From Carposina sasakii (lineage: Eukaryota; Arthropoda; Insecta; Lepidoptera; Carposinidae): a DNA stretch of 64,000 bases. A program made the position numbers and the translations under genes. The stretch's first letter is position 1, and each line of letters starts with the position of its first letter. Below, piece by piece: positions 25,901-33,699 of this stretch. A model generated the notes under the pieces. It did no database searches and was not told where the DNA came from. It saw only the letters and a program-made list of their open reading frames with translations. The DNA is taken from the NCBI GenBank assembly GCA_014607495.2, contig CP053153.1, positions 12,834,001 through 12,898,000 on the forward strand. The letters run 5' to 3'.

Positions 25901-28900
25901 TTTCTGGCGTCGATGGTAGCTAGAGTACTTGCATACTCTACAGCAACGCTCGAAATGCTCTACCCCATTTCGAGCGTTGCTGTAGAGTATGCAAGTACTC
26001 TAGCTGCTCCTAATGCTCCTAATCTTCAATTGGGAGACTTAGTTCTCATCAAAGAGGACAATTTGCCACCGCTTCGGTGGCGCAAGGGTCGAGTGTCCAG
26101 ACTCCATCCCGGCAGTGATGGTGTCGTTCGGGTAGCCGAGGTGCAGACTAGCTCTGGTTCCTATCTCAGGTCCGTGTCAAAGCTGTGTCCATTACCTAAA
26201 TGCGACAGACAATAGGAAAATCAACTTTATATTTAAATGGTTTAATGTTAGGTTAGCTTCTAAGTTATTCGAATTAATGTAAGCTACCTGTGCACTCTTA
26301 AGTTTCTATTTAAGGTTACATAAAGCGCTCTACCTTTTATTTATTATTGGTTGCCGTTTCATTTATTTTAAAGAGCTTAGTAGCTCTTTGGGGGGCGGTT
26401 TATGTTAGGTATAAGTTTCATATTTGGCGCGCTTTGTCGTGTCAATTCCTTGTATTTCCTAATCCTTTCCTATCCTAATGGAAACGCGGGTAAACAAAGA
26501 AAAGTATACCCAAACGTCAGCTGTCAATGAGCTGGCGTCTTCGCATTTCGGCGGAGTATCTACCCCGGTTCGGTCGATGACTGGGATCGAACCCACGCCT
26601 TCCGAAGGCGCACGTCTTAACCATAGGGCCATCACCAAACCACAATATTGTTTGTATTCCAGATTCGTCAATGATTCTGGCCCCGGGCGCTGGTCGCGTG
26701 ATATATCAGGACAAGATCATAAAGTTCGACCGAGTGCCGCTCGTCACTCCGAATGGTGACGTGCTTATTAAGGAACTCAGCTTTGAAGTCAGGTCAGTAT
26801 ATCACATATCCAGCCCCCCTAGCATGACCACGCATCGTGGATATCGTATCGTACCGTCTCTATACAAAATTCAACATGGCGGCAATATTTATCGTATTTT
26901 GACAGGCAAAATGTCGATAAATCGGTTATAATATCGTGATTCGCGGTATAGAAGAACGGAAAATGTAGGATTTTTGATTCGCTACCCGGCATACATCCTA
27001 CGATACAAGTCGTATATATCTAGTATACTTTATCATTCTAACCATAGAGCAATAAGATGTCATGGAGCACTCTACTATATATACTAGATATATATGACTT
27101 GTATCGTAGGATGTATGTAGGCCAATTAAGTATTCACATTAATTATATCTCCCTTTAACAGATCGGGTATAAACGTGTTAGTATGTGGCCCCAACGGTTG
27201 CGGCAAGTCGTCAATGTTCCGCATATTGGGCGAGCTGTGGCCAACGTTCGGCGGCACACTCACCAAGCCGCCCAAAGGGAAACTGTTCTATGTGCCGCAG
27301 CGACCTTATATGACCCTGGGCACTTTGAGGGATCAGGTACGTTGGTTCTATGTGCCGCAGCGACCTTATATGACCCTGGGCACTTTGAGGGATCAGGTAC
27401 GTTGGTTCTATGTGCCGCAGCGACCTTATATGACCCTGGGCACTTTGAGGGATCAGGTACGTTGGTTCTATGTGCCGCAGCGACCTTATATGACCCTGGG
27501 CACTTTGAGGGATCAGGTACGTTGGTTCTATGTGCCGCAAAGCTCGGGACCTTATGAATGACCCTGGATAAAAAATAGAAAAAAAATACACTTTGAGGGA
27601 TCAGGTACGTTGGTTCTATGTGCCGCAGCGACCTTATATGACCCTGGGCACTTTGAGGGATCAGGTACGTTGGTTCTATGTGCCGCAGCGACCTTATATG
27701 ACCCTGGGCACTTTGAGGGATCAGGTACGTTGGTTCTAATTTTATGTGCATAATCGCAGCGACCTTATATGACCCTGGGCAAATAACTTTGAGGGATCAG
27801 GTACGTTGGTTCTATGTGCCGCAGCGACCTTATATGACCCTGGGCACTTTGAGGGATCAGGTACGTTGGTTCTATGTGCCGCAGCGACCTTATATGACCC
27901 TGGGCACTTTGAGGGATCAGGTACGTTGGTTCTATGTGCCGCAGCGACCTTATATGACCCTGGGCACTTTGAGGGATCAGGTACTTCAATGTTGGTTCTA
28001 TGTGCCGCAGCGACAAAGACTTATATGACCCGATGGGCACTTTGAGGGATCAGGTACGTTGTCTTCTATGTGCCGCAGCGACCTTATATGATGTTTTTCC
28101 TTCTAAACTGGGCACTTTGAGGGCAGGTACGTTGGTTCTATGTGCCGCAGCATTTGACCTTATATGACCATTTTAGCTGGGCACTTTGAGGGATCAGGTA
28201 CGTTGGTTCTATGTGCCGCAGGACCAATATCCCTGTTTTGGTGCACTTCACCGGATCAGGTTTGACCGTCCGTTGGATGAATTCTATGTGCCGCAGCGTG
28301 GGTACACCTGGGCACTTATGAGTGACAGAAGAACGTTGCCCAAAAAGAAGCTTCGTGCCGCAGAAAAAATTACATTGACCTTATCCCAATGACCCTGGGT
28401 CCAAATTTTCCTGCGCCCAAGTGAGTCTACGTTTTCTATGATTTTGCCGAAAGTAGCGTTTCTTTATTATGCTACTTTGACATCAGGTAAACGTCTTCTA
28501 TGTCACGACACTTATATGACCCTTTTTAAGCAAAACCACTTGGCCACCACGTAACGTTAGGCGGAATTCTATGTGCCGCAGCGACCTTAAAATCATGACC
28601 CTCCTTTGAGGGATTACGTTGGTTTTTCTATGTGCCAGCGATATATGAGATTGTCGCACTTTTCAGGAATACGTTGGTTCTATGTGCCGCAGCGACCTTA
28701 CAAACCAAATGTCTTTGAGGGATCAGGTTTGGTTCATGTATTGTGTGCAGCGGCTGCGACCTTATATGACACTTTGAGGGATCAGGTACTTCTATGTGCA
28801 AACGCAGCGACTGCTTATATGACCCTGGGCACTTTGAGGGATCAGGTACGTCCTGGTCTCTGACAAAGATGTGCCGAACGACAACTTATAGACCCTACAC

Positions 28901-31609
28901 AAAGCACTTTGAGGGGAGGGGACCTGCCCAATTCTCAACCGCTTCTAGCGGTACCTTATATGACCCTGGACACTTTGAGGGATCAGGTACGTTGGGTTTG
29001 GCTGGATTGGCGTATCTGGTCCTGACTTCTAAGTCCGGTAGGTAGGTAAATTTTTTCCTGGGATAAAAAGTTGATGCAGCTTTGCTTTCCCAGCTTTTAG
29101 CCTATTTCTGTACCAAATCTTATTTAAATCGGTCTAGTAGTTTCGGCTGCGGTGATACTGATAACCCAATGGTTAAGACGTGTGTTTTTCAGTCAAAGGG
29201 AAATTATTTCATGTACGGATTTTAATATGTTAAAATTGTCCCTTAGTATACCAGAGGAGGGTTCACGTCAGGCAGGCTGTCAGCCGTAAAACAAATTTTC
29301 GCTAATATGAGTTTCGAAATCCTACTAATATTATAAACGCAAAAGTTTGTAAGTATGGATGGATGGATGTTTGTTACTCTTTCACGTTAAAACCGCTGGA
29401 GCGATTTTAATAAAATTTGGTATAGAGTTAGCTGACACCCTGGATTAACGCATAGGCTACTTTTTATTCCGGGAAAATATTTCGACATTTTGTTTTTTAT
29501 GCAGTCCACGCGAACGAAGTCGCGGGCGTCCACTAGTAAACCATATTCCGCCGACTTCGTAAATAATGGGATAAGGGCAGTAAATTGATGATGCTTGCAC
29601 GCCAAGCGCGACATCCAAACCAAACAAATGGAGGATCCTTAACCCCCATACAGTGGCGGGAAAAGAATAGCGGATTTTGTGAGGCCAGAGTGCGCTGGTT
29701 ATATTAGTGGACTGTATTTTGCGAGTTGCAACTATTGTTGTTACCGAACAAAAACGTACGACACACTTGCAATTCCCTACAGCAATAGAGGACGAAGAAA
29801 GAGGACTTCGAAGGAAAAGCACATGCACTGACCTGATTCTCTCCCGAGGATCGCTCGTCTCACTCAGTAGGCGGCAAATAGTTCGTAGATAATACACCAC
29901 ACAAAATAGTATCTAAAAGTTCAATTGCACAATGTCTCAACGTCGCGCGGTTCGATTGCGGACCTAAAGCGGCGAGTGCAGAATTCACAATTGACAATAT
30001 TCCTACAGCCGCCCGTGTATTCGCAGGTGATCTACCCGCACACCCGCGACGAGATGTCCCGGCGCGGTCGCTCGGACGCACAGCTAGACCGCCTGCTGTC
30101 GCTCGTGCAGTTGGAGTACCTCACCGCACGGCCCGGGGGCTGGGCGGCCGTCGAGGACTGGATGGACGTGCTGTCCGGCGGGGAGAAACAACGTGTCGCG
30201 GTGAGTCTCGATACTCCACTACCTCACCGAGAAACAACGCGTCGCGGTGAGTCTCGATACTCCACTACCTCACCGAGAAACAACGCGTCGCGGTGAGTCT
30301 CGATACTCCACTACCTCACCGAGAAACAACGCGTCGCGGTGAGTCTCGATACTCCACTACCTCACCGAGAAACAACGCGTCGCGGTGAGTCTCGATACTC
30401 CACTACCTCACCGAGAAACAACGCGTCGCGGTGAGTCTCGATACTCCACTACCTCACCGAGAAACGACGTGTCGTGATGTACATAAAATGCGTGTACTGT
30501 TGGATCTAAACATTGTTAGGTACAGCGCCATCTATTTAGTTGTGCCTCATCCTCTATCATTCATTACATCCATAAATCTATACACAAAACTACATTCTCA
30601 AAATGGGGTTACCAGAATCAATCACGACCACGTTTTACTAGTATTATCATAACTGTGGTTTTACATAGCCACGGGTATAATATAAATACCCCTAATAAGA
30701 TATTTAAGTAATTAAAGACGTGTATTAATTTACAGATGGCTCGTTTATTCTACCACGAGCCGCAGTTCGCCATCTTGGACGAGTGTACGAGCGCAGTGTC
30801 TGTCGATGTGGAGGGACAAATGTACCAGTACTGCAGAGAGGTATGTACTAAATCACCTGTTTATACAAGGTGTAGCAAAAGAGAAGTGGGTGATTATAGG
30901 TTTGCGCTTAGCGCACACCTTACAAGCGGAATGCTATGATTCTTACTTTTACTACCCAATGTGAATATTTTCGTTACTTTTGTAAATAAAAGCGGGTCCA
31001 GATAATATGTATGTGGCTTGTCAAAAACCGATCAATGTATCATGAATCACCTTTTTTACTTGTCATGTGTTACATACATATGTATGTTTGTCTATATTTT
31101 TAATATGGGGTAGCCAGAACTGCAGCATCACGATGGAGATATTATTTTGAGAAGTATTTCGCCGGATGATCAAATGAAAAGAAAGGAAATGATGTTAAGA
31201 AGGACCTCCTTGGGCCTAGACATAAACGTCACATTACCGTTGACGCTCTGATTTTCATTACTTACTTTCCGACTTTCGTCGATGTATCGTGTATTTTTGT
31301 ATATTTCTTTATCTAATATTATTCGGGCCCACAACAGGCCCTGAGGGGCCCAGATAGCGTTCGTAATGAGCTTGATACGATACCATGATAGGATATAATC
31401 TTGGACAAGTTGATGTAATCTGGACCCGCTTTCACTTACTTACACAGATATCTGAACCATTTATTTGCAATCAGATGGGCATCTCTCTATTCACGGTGTC
31501 GCACCGGAAGTCTTTGTGGAAACACCACGACCACTTCCTGCAAATGGACGGCAGAGGGGGGTACGTATTCGGAGAAATCAACAGCGAAACGCAGGAGTTT
31601 GGCTCGTGA
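10986..31609 (+). CDS. Abcd3: ABCD3/PMP70 peroxisomal half ABC transporter (14 exons)
   Basis: Peroxisomal membrane half-transporter that dimerises to import fatty acyl-CoAs. Exons: 10986-11092, 12397-12654, 15685-15754, 16886-16983, 21194-21374, 21909-22073, 22390-22507, 23197-23294, 23989-24163, 26663-26792, 27162-27336, 30027-30200, 30736-30840, 31475-31609. They join in one frame of 662 residues (human ABCD3 is 659), all GT-AG. The N-terminal half holds membrane helices and the ABCD EAA-like motif NSEEIAFY (about 285-292). The ATPase half has Walker [10 protein letters not shown] (476-484), Q-loop YVPQ (510-513), signature LSGGEKQ (574-580), Walker B FAILDE (594-599) and H-loop His628. 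[15 protein letters not shown] and DGRGGYVF fit ABCD3 better than ABCD1/2. No key residue is missing. Introns are crowded with repeats; exons 11 and 12 end in tandem arrays that copy their splice donors. Confidence 0.95.
11398..11521 (-). repeat. Partial copy of the 250-bp dispersed repeat
   Basis: ATCACGCCTTTATCCCTTAC to GTACAAGTTCGGTTAGTAG, the inverse of the end of the full copies at 20234-20490, 44680-44931 and 47463-47708. In intron 1 of Abcd3. Confidence 0.65.
12853..13120. mobile_element. PIF/Harbinger-like MITE
   Basis: Perfect inverted arms of about 43 bp starting GGCCCATAGTACACGGCG at each end, flanked by a TAA direct repeat (12850-12852 and 13121-13123). A 3-bp TAA/TWA duplication is characteristic of PIF/Harbinger elements. 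Arms are rich in CGCG, unlike the AT-rich surroundings. It lies in intron 2 of Abcd3. Confidence 0.7.
14092..14262 (-). repeat. Partial copy of the 250-bp dispersed repeat
   Basis: ATCACACCTTTATCCCTTAC through TGACAGGTGGTCAGCCCATC and CAAGACCCTCTTGTCCC; inverse orientation to the copy at 20234-20490. In intron 2 of Abcd3. Confidence 0.65.
14605..14692. repeat. Foldback repeat, TGCTGTCTTTCTC family
   Basis: Contains ATGCTGTCTTTCTCAAGATA followed by GAGACAG, a short hairpin. Related copies at 16485-16600, 59965-60090 and 60620-60730. Confidence 0.45.
15474..15622. mobile_element. Foldback MITE, GCAAAGCGATAGC family, degraded
   Basis: TAGGCTGATTACGTAACTTA at the left and AATGACGTAATTTCC at the right, with a GCGATCGCGAAAATTGTG interior related to 3277-3469. 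In intron 2 of Abcd3, ending about 60 bases before exon 3. Confidence 0.5.
15918..16140. repeat. Dispersed repeat, shared with 9765-9985
   Basis: Carries TATAGTGCACAAGTATGTGC, GGAGAGAGATCAGGCGCAAG and ACCAACGGTTTTACGTGCTT as in 9765-9985. In intron 3 of Abcd3. Confidence 0.65.
16315..16450 (-). mobile_element. LINE fragment
   Basis: CTTCCTGCCCTGTTCCCATT with GGGGTCGGCGCAATATG and AAATCCTCCCTCACACAGTC; on the minus strand this resembles the 3' part of a reverse transcriptase frame common in Lepidoptera. A short remnant only. Confidence 0.4.
16485..16600. repeat. Foldback repeat, TGCTGTCTT family
   Basis: Contains AAAGTTGATGCTGTCTTG and a partial inverted arm AGAAAGACAACTTCAAAG. Related to 14605-14692, 59965-60090 and 60620-60730. 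Confidence 0.45.
16610..16873. mobile_element. Foldback MITE abutting Abcd3 exon 4
   Basis: Inverted arms of about 86 bp (16610-16695 and 16788-16873) starting TACAGGGTGTAACAGAAAGG, with only a few mismatches, around a 92-bp centre. Only 12 bases separate it from exon 4 (16886), so the polypyrimidine tract and likely branch point of intron 3 lie in its right arm (CTTAAC at 16844-16849). A decayed relative is at 19376-19518. Confidence 0.75.
17279..17609 (-). mobile_element. MITE with ATACAGGATG end, inverted and truncated copy
   Basis: Inverse of the element at 7330-7717: the right end CATCCTGTAT (17600-17609) and the whole interior are present, but the other terminal repeat is lost. In intron 4 of Abcd3. 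Confidence 0.65.
17880..18046 (-). mobile_element. hAT-type MITE (CAGTGGTTCCCAAA end)
   Basis: Read on the minus strand it starts CAGTGGTTCCCAAAGTGG, matching 7932-8095 along its length. The target-side flank GTCTAAAG resembles GTCTAAAC at the other copy, as expected for hAT target preference. Confidence 0.6.
18160..18278. mobile_element. Foldback MITE, 119 bp, intact
   Basis: Starts CAGTGGGGTAAGCACGAACC and ends with the inverse of CTGTGGGGTAAGCACGAACC. This is the uninterrupted form of the split element at 6813-7893. In intron 4 of Abcd3. Confidence 0.7.
18768..19264. mobile_element. MITE, 497 bp, TACAGGGTGTnTGTGACAG termini
   Basis: TACAGGGTGTTTGTGACAGC on the left is mirrored at the right (TGCCTGGCTGTCACACACAC before CCTGTA), an inverted arm of about 27 bp. 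The centre is AT-rich without coding signal. In intron 4 of Abcd3. Confidence 0.65.
19376..19518. mobile_element. Decayed relative of the MITE at 16610-16873
   Basis: GGGTGTAACAGAAAGGGTAT at one end and GTTACATCCTGTA at the other, with GGTTCTCTACAGTGGGCTAC inside. Confidence 0.55.
19519..19690 (+). mobile_element. Helitron-like fragment
   Basis: GCACGCTAATCTCAGAAACG and GGCTACTTTTTATCCCGG match the complete copies at 34121-34338 and 34874-35168; the terminal hairpin and CTAG end are missing. Confidence 0.5.
19880..20070 (+). mobile_element. LINE reverse-transcriptase 3' remnant
   Basis: GGAAGACCTCGCCGGACTTT and CGACGAGCGTGCATGAAGAA encode pieces (GRPRRTF; RRACMKN) typical of the end of LINE ORF2. 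The frame is broken. Confidence 0.4.
20234..20490 (+). repeat. 250-bp dispersed repeat, full copy
   Basis: Runs from CTATGCTGCTCTGGGAGTGA to GGATAAAGGCGTGATTATA. Copies at 44680-44931 and 47463-47708 keep the same order, and partial inverse copies lie at 11398-11521 and 14092-14262. No terminal inverted repeats seen; class unknown (LINE tail or SINE). Confidence 0.7.
20898..21155 (-). mobile_element. LINE 3' end (RTE-like)
   Basis: Inverse of the 8590-8855 copy (CAGCCTATTGCAGTCCACTG through CTCTACTCTGCCGGCACCAC). It ends about 38 bases before exon 5 of Abcd3. Confidence 0.65.
22232..22372. mobile_element. Foldback MITE, GCAAAGCGATAGC family
   Basis: GACCCCGTATTACGAATTTA, AAAAGCAATTCGATAGC and the inverse TTTTCGCTGTCGCATTAAAA. 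It ends 18 bases before exon 7 of Abcd3. Confidence 0.5.
22905..23150 (+). mobile_element. tRNA-derived SINE
   Basis: The head has an A box (TGGTGTAGTTGGTAG) and a B box (GGGTTCGAATCCC); the body (TTCCGAGTCATGGATGTTTA, CTTAGTGTGGGACTAG) and AT-rich tail match 24169-24400. I recognise it as a widespread lepidopteran SINE. In intron 7 of Abcd3. Confidence 0.75.
23596..23662 (+). mobile_element. SINE tail fragment
   Basis: TTTTAGTGTGGGACTAGG through GTGTGTGAATATC matches the 3' end of the SINE at 22905-23150. Confidence 0.55.
24169..24400 (+). mobile_element. tRNA-derived SINE beside the exon 9 donor
   Basis: Same SINE as 22905-23150, with A box TGGTGTAGTAGG and B box GGGTCCGAATCCC. It begins about six bases after the Abcd3 exon 9 splice donor (GTACGA at 24164), so nearly all of the 5' end of intron 9 is SINE. 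Confidence 0.75.
24405..24650 (-). mobile_element. Helitron-like non-autonomous element
   Basis: Inverse of the element at 29320-29536: CCTACTAATATAATAC-type 5' end at 24650 and the CCCGCGACTTCGTCCGCG terminal hairpin at the other side. It follows directly on the SINE. Confidence 0.6.
24655..24757 (-). mobile_element. LINE 3' end fragment (RTE-like)
   Basis: GATAAGTCCACTGTTGGACA and CGACCGGTCGGAAGCAGCCT match 4734-4925. Confidence 0.55.
24780..24895 (-). mobile_element. SINE tail, inverted
   Basis: CACTTCACAACTAGTCCCAC and GGTCTTGTGTCGTGGGTACT are the inverse of the SINE body at 22905-23150; the tRNA head is missing. Confidence 0.6.
24934..26215 (+). pseudogene. BEL/Pao retrotransposon integrase region, broken
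   Basis: The remnant of a BEL/Pao polyprotein in the orientation of Abcd3, in intron 9. It shows the zinc-binding segment (HLHAG and LCHRC), the integrase core with D in GIDFAGPF, D in DCGRNF and E in LWESS, and then the C-terminal DUF5641-like part ([17 protein letters not shown]). Gag, protease and reverse transcriptase are missing. Breaks: a frameshift near 25765-25775 that leads to the stop at 25785, an in-frame stop at 25917-25919, and a 39-bp inverted duplication (25918-26005) that displaces the frame before the last domain. It cannot make an intact enzyme. Family assignment is confident; the subfamily is not known. Confidence 0.85.
25918..26005. repeat. Perfect 39-bp inverted repeat with 10-base loop
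   Basis: Left arm 25918-25956 starts AGCTAGAGTACTTGCATACT; right arm 25967-26005 is its exact reverse complement; the loop is GCTCTACCCC. The left arm is in the normal reading sense of the retroelement, so the right arm is a newly made inverted copy. Confidence 0.9.
26384..26480 (+). repeat. Candidate polypurine tract and LTR start of the BEL/Pao remnant
   Basis: TTTGGGGGGCGG at 26388-26399 resembles a polypurine tract, and TGTTAGGTATAAG from 26403 resembles a BEL LTR start. No partner LTR is in the window, so the limits are guesses. Confidence 0.35.
26520..26660 (-). mobile_element. tRNA-derived SINE, second family
   Basis: On the minus strand, GGTTAAGACGTGCGCC and B box GGGTTCGATCCCAG are tRNA-like, followed by body CGAACCGGGGTAGATACTCC. 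The head is shared with 63838-63925. Confidence 0.55.
26818..26946 (-). mobile_element. MITE with CCTAGCATGACC end
   Basis: Matches 31938-32063 and 44213-44351 (CTGTCAAAATACGATAAATA core). It starts 25 bases after the Abcd3 exon 10 donor. Confidence 0.6.
26990..27118. mobile_element. Foldback element upstream of exon 11
   Basis: Arms ATACATCCTACGATACAAGT (from 26991) and its inverse (ending 27118) pair over about 40 bases around a 45-base centre. It ends 43 bases before exon 11 of Abcd3. Confidence 0.65.
27286..28990 (+). repeat. 60-bp tandem array copying the exon 11 end and splice donor
   Basis: The unit is the last 51 bases of exon 11 (coding [17 protein letters not shown], the Q-loop region) plus nine intron bases GTACGTTGG. 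The first four units (to 27516) are identical. About 20 more follow; some are perfect (27605-27724, 27800-27980) and others are broken by short insertions or lost blocks. Each intact unit repeats CAG|GTACGT. The unit length is a multiple of three and the frame stays open to a TGA at 27559-27561, so any of the first four donors gives an in-frame product. Confidence 0.9.
29320..29536 (+). mobile_element. Helitron-like non-autonomous element, complete
   Basis: Begins TCCTACTAATATTATAAACG directly after an A and ends CGTCCACTAG directly before a T. TC start, CTAG end, insertion between A and T, and a short GC-rich hairpin (GAACGAAGTCGCGGGCGTCC region) near the 3' end are Helitron marks; no terminal inverted repeats are present. 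In intron 11 of Abcd3. Confidence 0.7.
29537..30026. other. End of Abcd3 intron 11
   Basis: A GC-richer stretch with short open frames on both strands but no recognisable family. It may be an old element; no second copy is in the window. Confidence 0.35.
30183..30477 (+). repeat. 46-bp tandem array copying the exon 12 end and splice donor
   Basis: The unit is GAGAAACAACGCGTCGCG (end of exon 12, just after the ABC signature) plus 28 intron bases starting GTGAGTCTCG. Six intron units start at 30201, 30247, 30293, 30339, 30385 and 30431, nearly identical, each with GCG|GTGAGT except the last, which decays to GTCGTGATG. Being 46 bases, one extra unit shifts the frame. Confidence 0.9.
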
Positions 31610-31937
31610 TCACACTATACACTAAATATTGTAGATTTTACTACCTTTTATACTGTTACTATCGCGTATTCAATCGAGGAGGTATAGGTATGTGAAACCT
31701 CGAAATATGTACATATTTGAAGCATTAAATCAGTTTTATGTTGTACTATTATAACTAATACCTTGATTCGATGGAAAACTTGGGTAAATGTAAACAAATA
31801 ACTCATTTGGTATCAGTGATATAACGTTAACCACAAAATGGTAATTGAAATTTTAATACAAACTAATTTATGTGTACCTTTTATTACACAGTTAAATGAT
31901 GTTTGAGTGACCTAAGTCACTGGATGACACCAGCAAG

Positions 31938-32063
31938 CCTAGCATGACCTGCGAAATACGATGTGATAAACCGATTTATCGATATTTAGCCTGTCAAAAT
32001 ACGATAAATATAGCCGTCATGTTTAGAGACGATACGATATCCACGATACGTGGTCATGCTAGG
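31938..32063 (+). mobile_element. MITE with CCTAGCATGACC ends, complete
   Basis: Left end CCTAGCATGACCTGCGAAAT, right end GGTCATGCTAGG: a 12-bp inverted repeat. It lies about 330 bases after the Abcd3 stop, probably in the 3' UTR. Confidence 0.65.
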
Positions 32064-32813
32064 GGGGCAGGGGTGTTATCATCGTTTCCATTGTAGAAGT
32101 TAGAAGGTATAATGAAATATCCATTGTCCAAATGTCATTATTTATTTAGTTTCTTTTTAATTATCATAGTAATTTTAGTAAGTCATAATTATGTAACATT
32201 TTATTTACACAGAATCATGCAAGAGTCGTATTTATGTAATGGGAGATATTTTGTCAAACTAAACTGTAATAATTACTGATGTACATTATGCACCATTTCA
32301 AAGGGAACATTTATATGTATAATTAACCGCGCTTTGTTAGTCGGATTAATTGAAATACCCTATATTTTCATATACCTATAACAATCAAGGTATTAACATC
32401 AGTGTGTATCGGTCATTATTTAAGTTGGTGATGGTTTTTTTTTTGTTTTTTATTTGAGAAACATTTATTTTGTTATTTTTAAAAATCTACATTTTGTGAA
32501 AAAATAATTTTATTATTATTGTGAAAGCTGTTTAAATACTCGTTCTTAGTTACATTATATTGGTGGTAAGTTTTTTTTACTGAACTGGACAAGACAAAAC
32601 AATGTGTTAAATAAACTATTTTTAACTATACTGTAAGATAATTTTTTGCATTTAAATATATATATTTACCCTTCTATAGGTGCAATACTGCTAGCAAAGC
32701 TACGTTATGTCATTTTAAAAGTTTTTAAATGAGACAATCACTTTTCAATAGATTTACTGCCAGTGTTATAAGAATATTCTACAATGTATAGAAATCAATT
32801 CAAATTAGTGACT

Positions 32814-32819
32814 AATAAA
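32814..32819 (+). terminator. Candidate Abcd3 polyadenylation signal
   Basis: AATAAA about 1.2 kb after the stop; another AATAAA is at 32610-32615. Which is used cannot be told from sequence alone. Confidence 0.35.
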
Positions 32820-33445
32820 GCGTTAAAAACATATTTTGTAAGTACCTATGTATTGTGGAAAAAAAATTGCACTTAACTAAGAACATTTTAATTTCACGTA
32901 GGTACACTATTGAATAATATCATAGGGGTATAGTATGTTATGGTTGACCCAGAACATATGAATAGAATAATTATTTTAAATCTCAGATTAACAAAAACGT
33001 TTAAGGTTCATCTGAGTATCAGGTATATTGATTGCCAGTTTGGTTGGACCTACTAAGGTACATTTGTAAAGGTAGATACAGACCGGCGTTACACGGAAAG
33101 TAATGTAACAACATAACATGTTACTTTACATACCGCTGCCGGTTAGTACCCACTTTGAGAAGTTTCCTCGTTGGTGTTAGTGTCTGTCTATGTCATTATG
33201 TATGACACTTTTTAACTTAATGACTATATTCATTTAATTCTATAAAAATCCGCTGGAATTTCTATGTTAAATATTAGTGTATTGCTGTTGTTTGCAAGTG
33301 TTTTGTTGATTTTGTACTAAGCTCACTCAAATGGTTTACTAGCTTACCTAGTTGGGGACAGGTACAGTGTGTTTTGGGACCTTTAGTAATATTTTTATTT
33401 ATATTATTTTCATGTTTTAATGTTGTACAATGGTTATATGAAATG
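32820..33445. other. Intergenic stretch without a gene
   Basis: AT-rich; nothing recognised. Confidence 0.4.
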
Positions 33446-33699
33446 AGGCCACCAGAACCATAGTGGCCCAAACCACAATTTGTGAAAATATTAGTTAAGC
33501 ACGACAATGCCCCTTTCAAACCCCCAAGCTCAAAGCCAGAGTGGCTCAAAGGTAATTTCAGTAAACAATCATAGATGACATAAAAAAAATGTGTTGTGGC
33601 ATCTTGATTCTTATTAAAATATTAATAGAGCATAGTATTTTGGCATATATCCACATATTCGTATTTTGTATTTGGGCCACTCTGGTTCTGGTGGCCTCA
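33446..33699. mobile_element. Foldback element, TGAGGCCACCAGAACC ends
   Basis: TGAGGCCACCAGAACCATAG at 33446 and its inverse ending 33699 form 27-bp arms with one mismatch, 254 bp overall. The open frames in it on both strands follow from this symmetry. Confidence 0.65.

Noticed and set aside
27286..30477. Possible CRISPR-like or protein-repeat arrays
   Set aside because: Units are contiguous with no variable spacers, and the host is an insect. Long open frames on both strands here (for example 27260-27751 minus and 27744-28028 plus) come from the repeat itself.
33274..33549. 91-residue open frame on the minus strand
   Set aside because: It overlaps the foldback element 33446-33699 and has no family resemblance.
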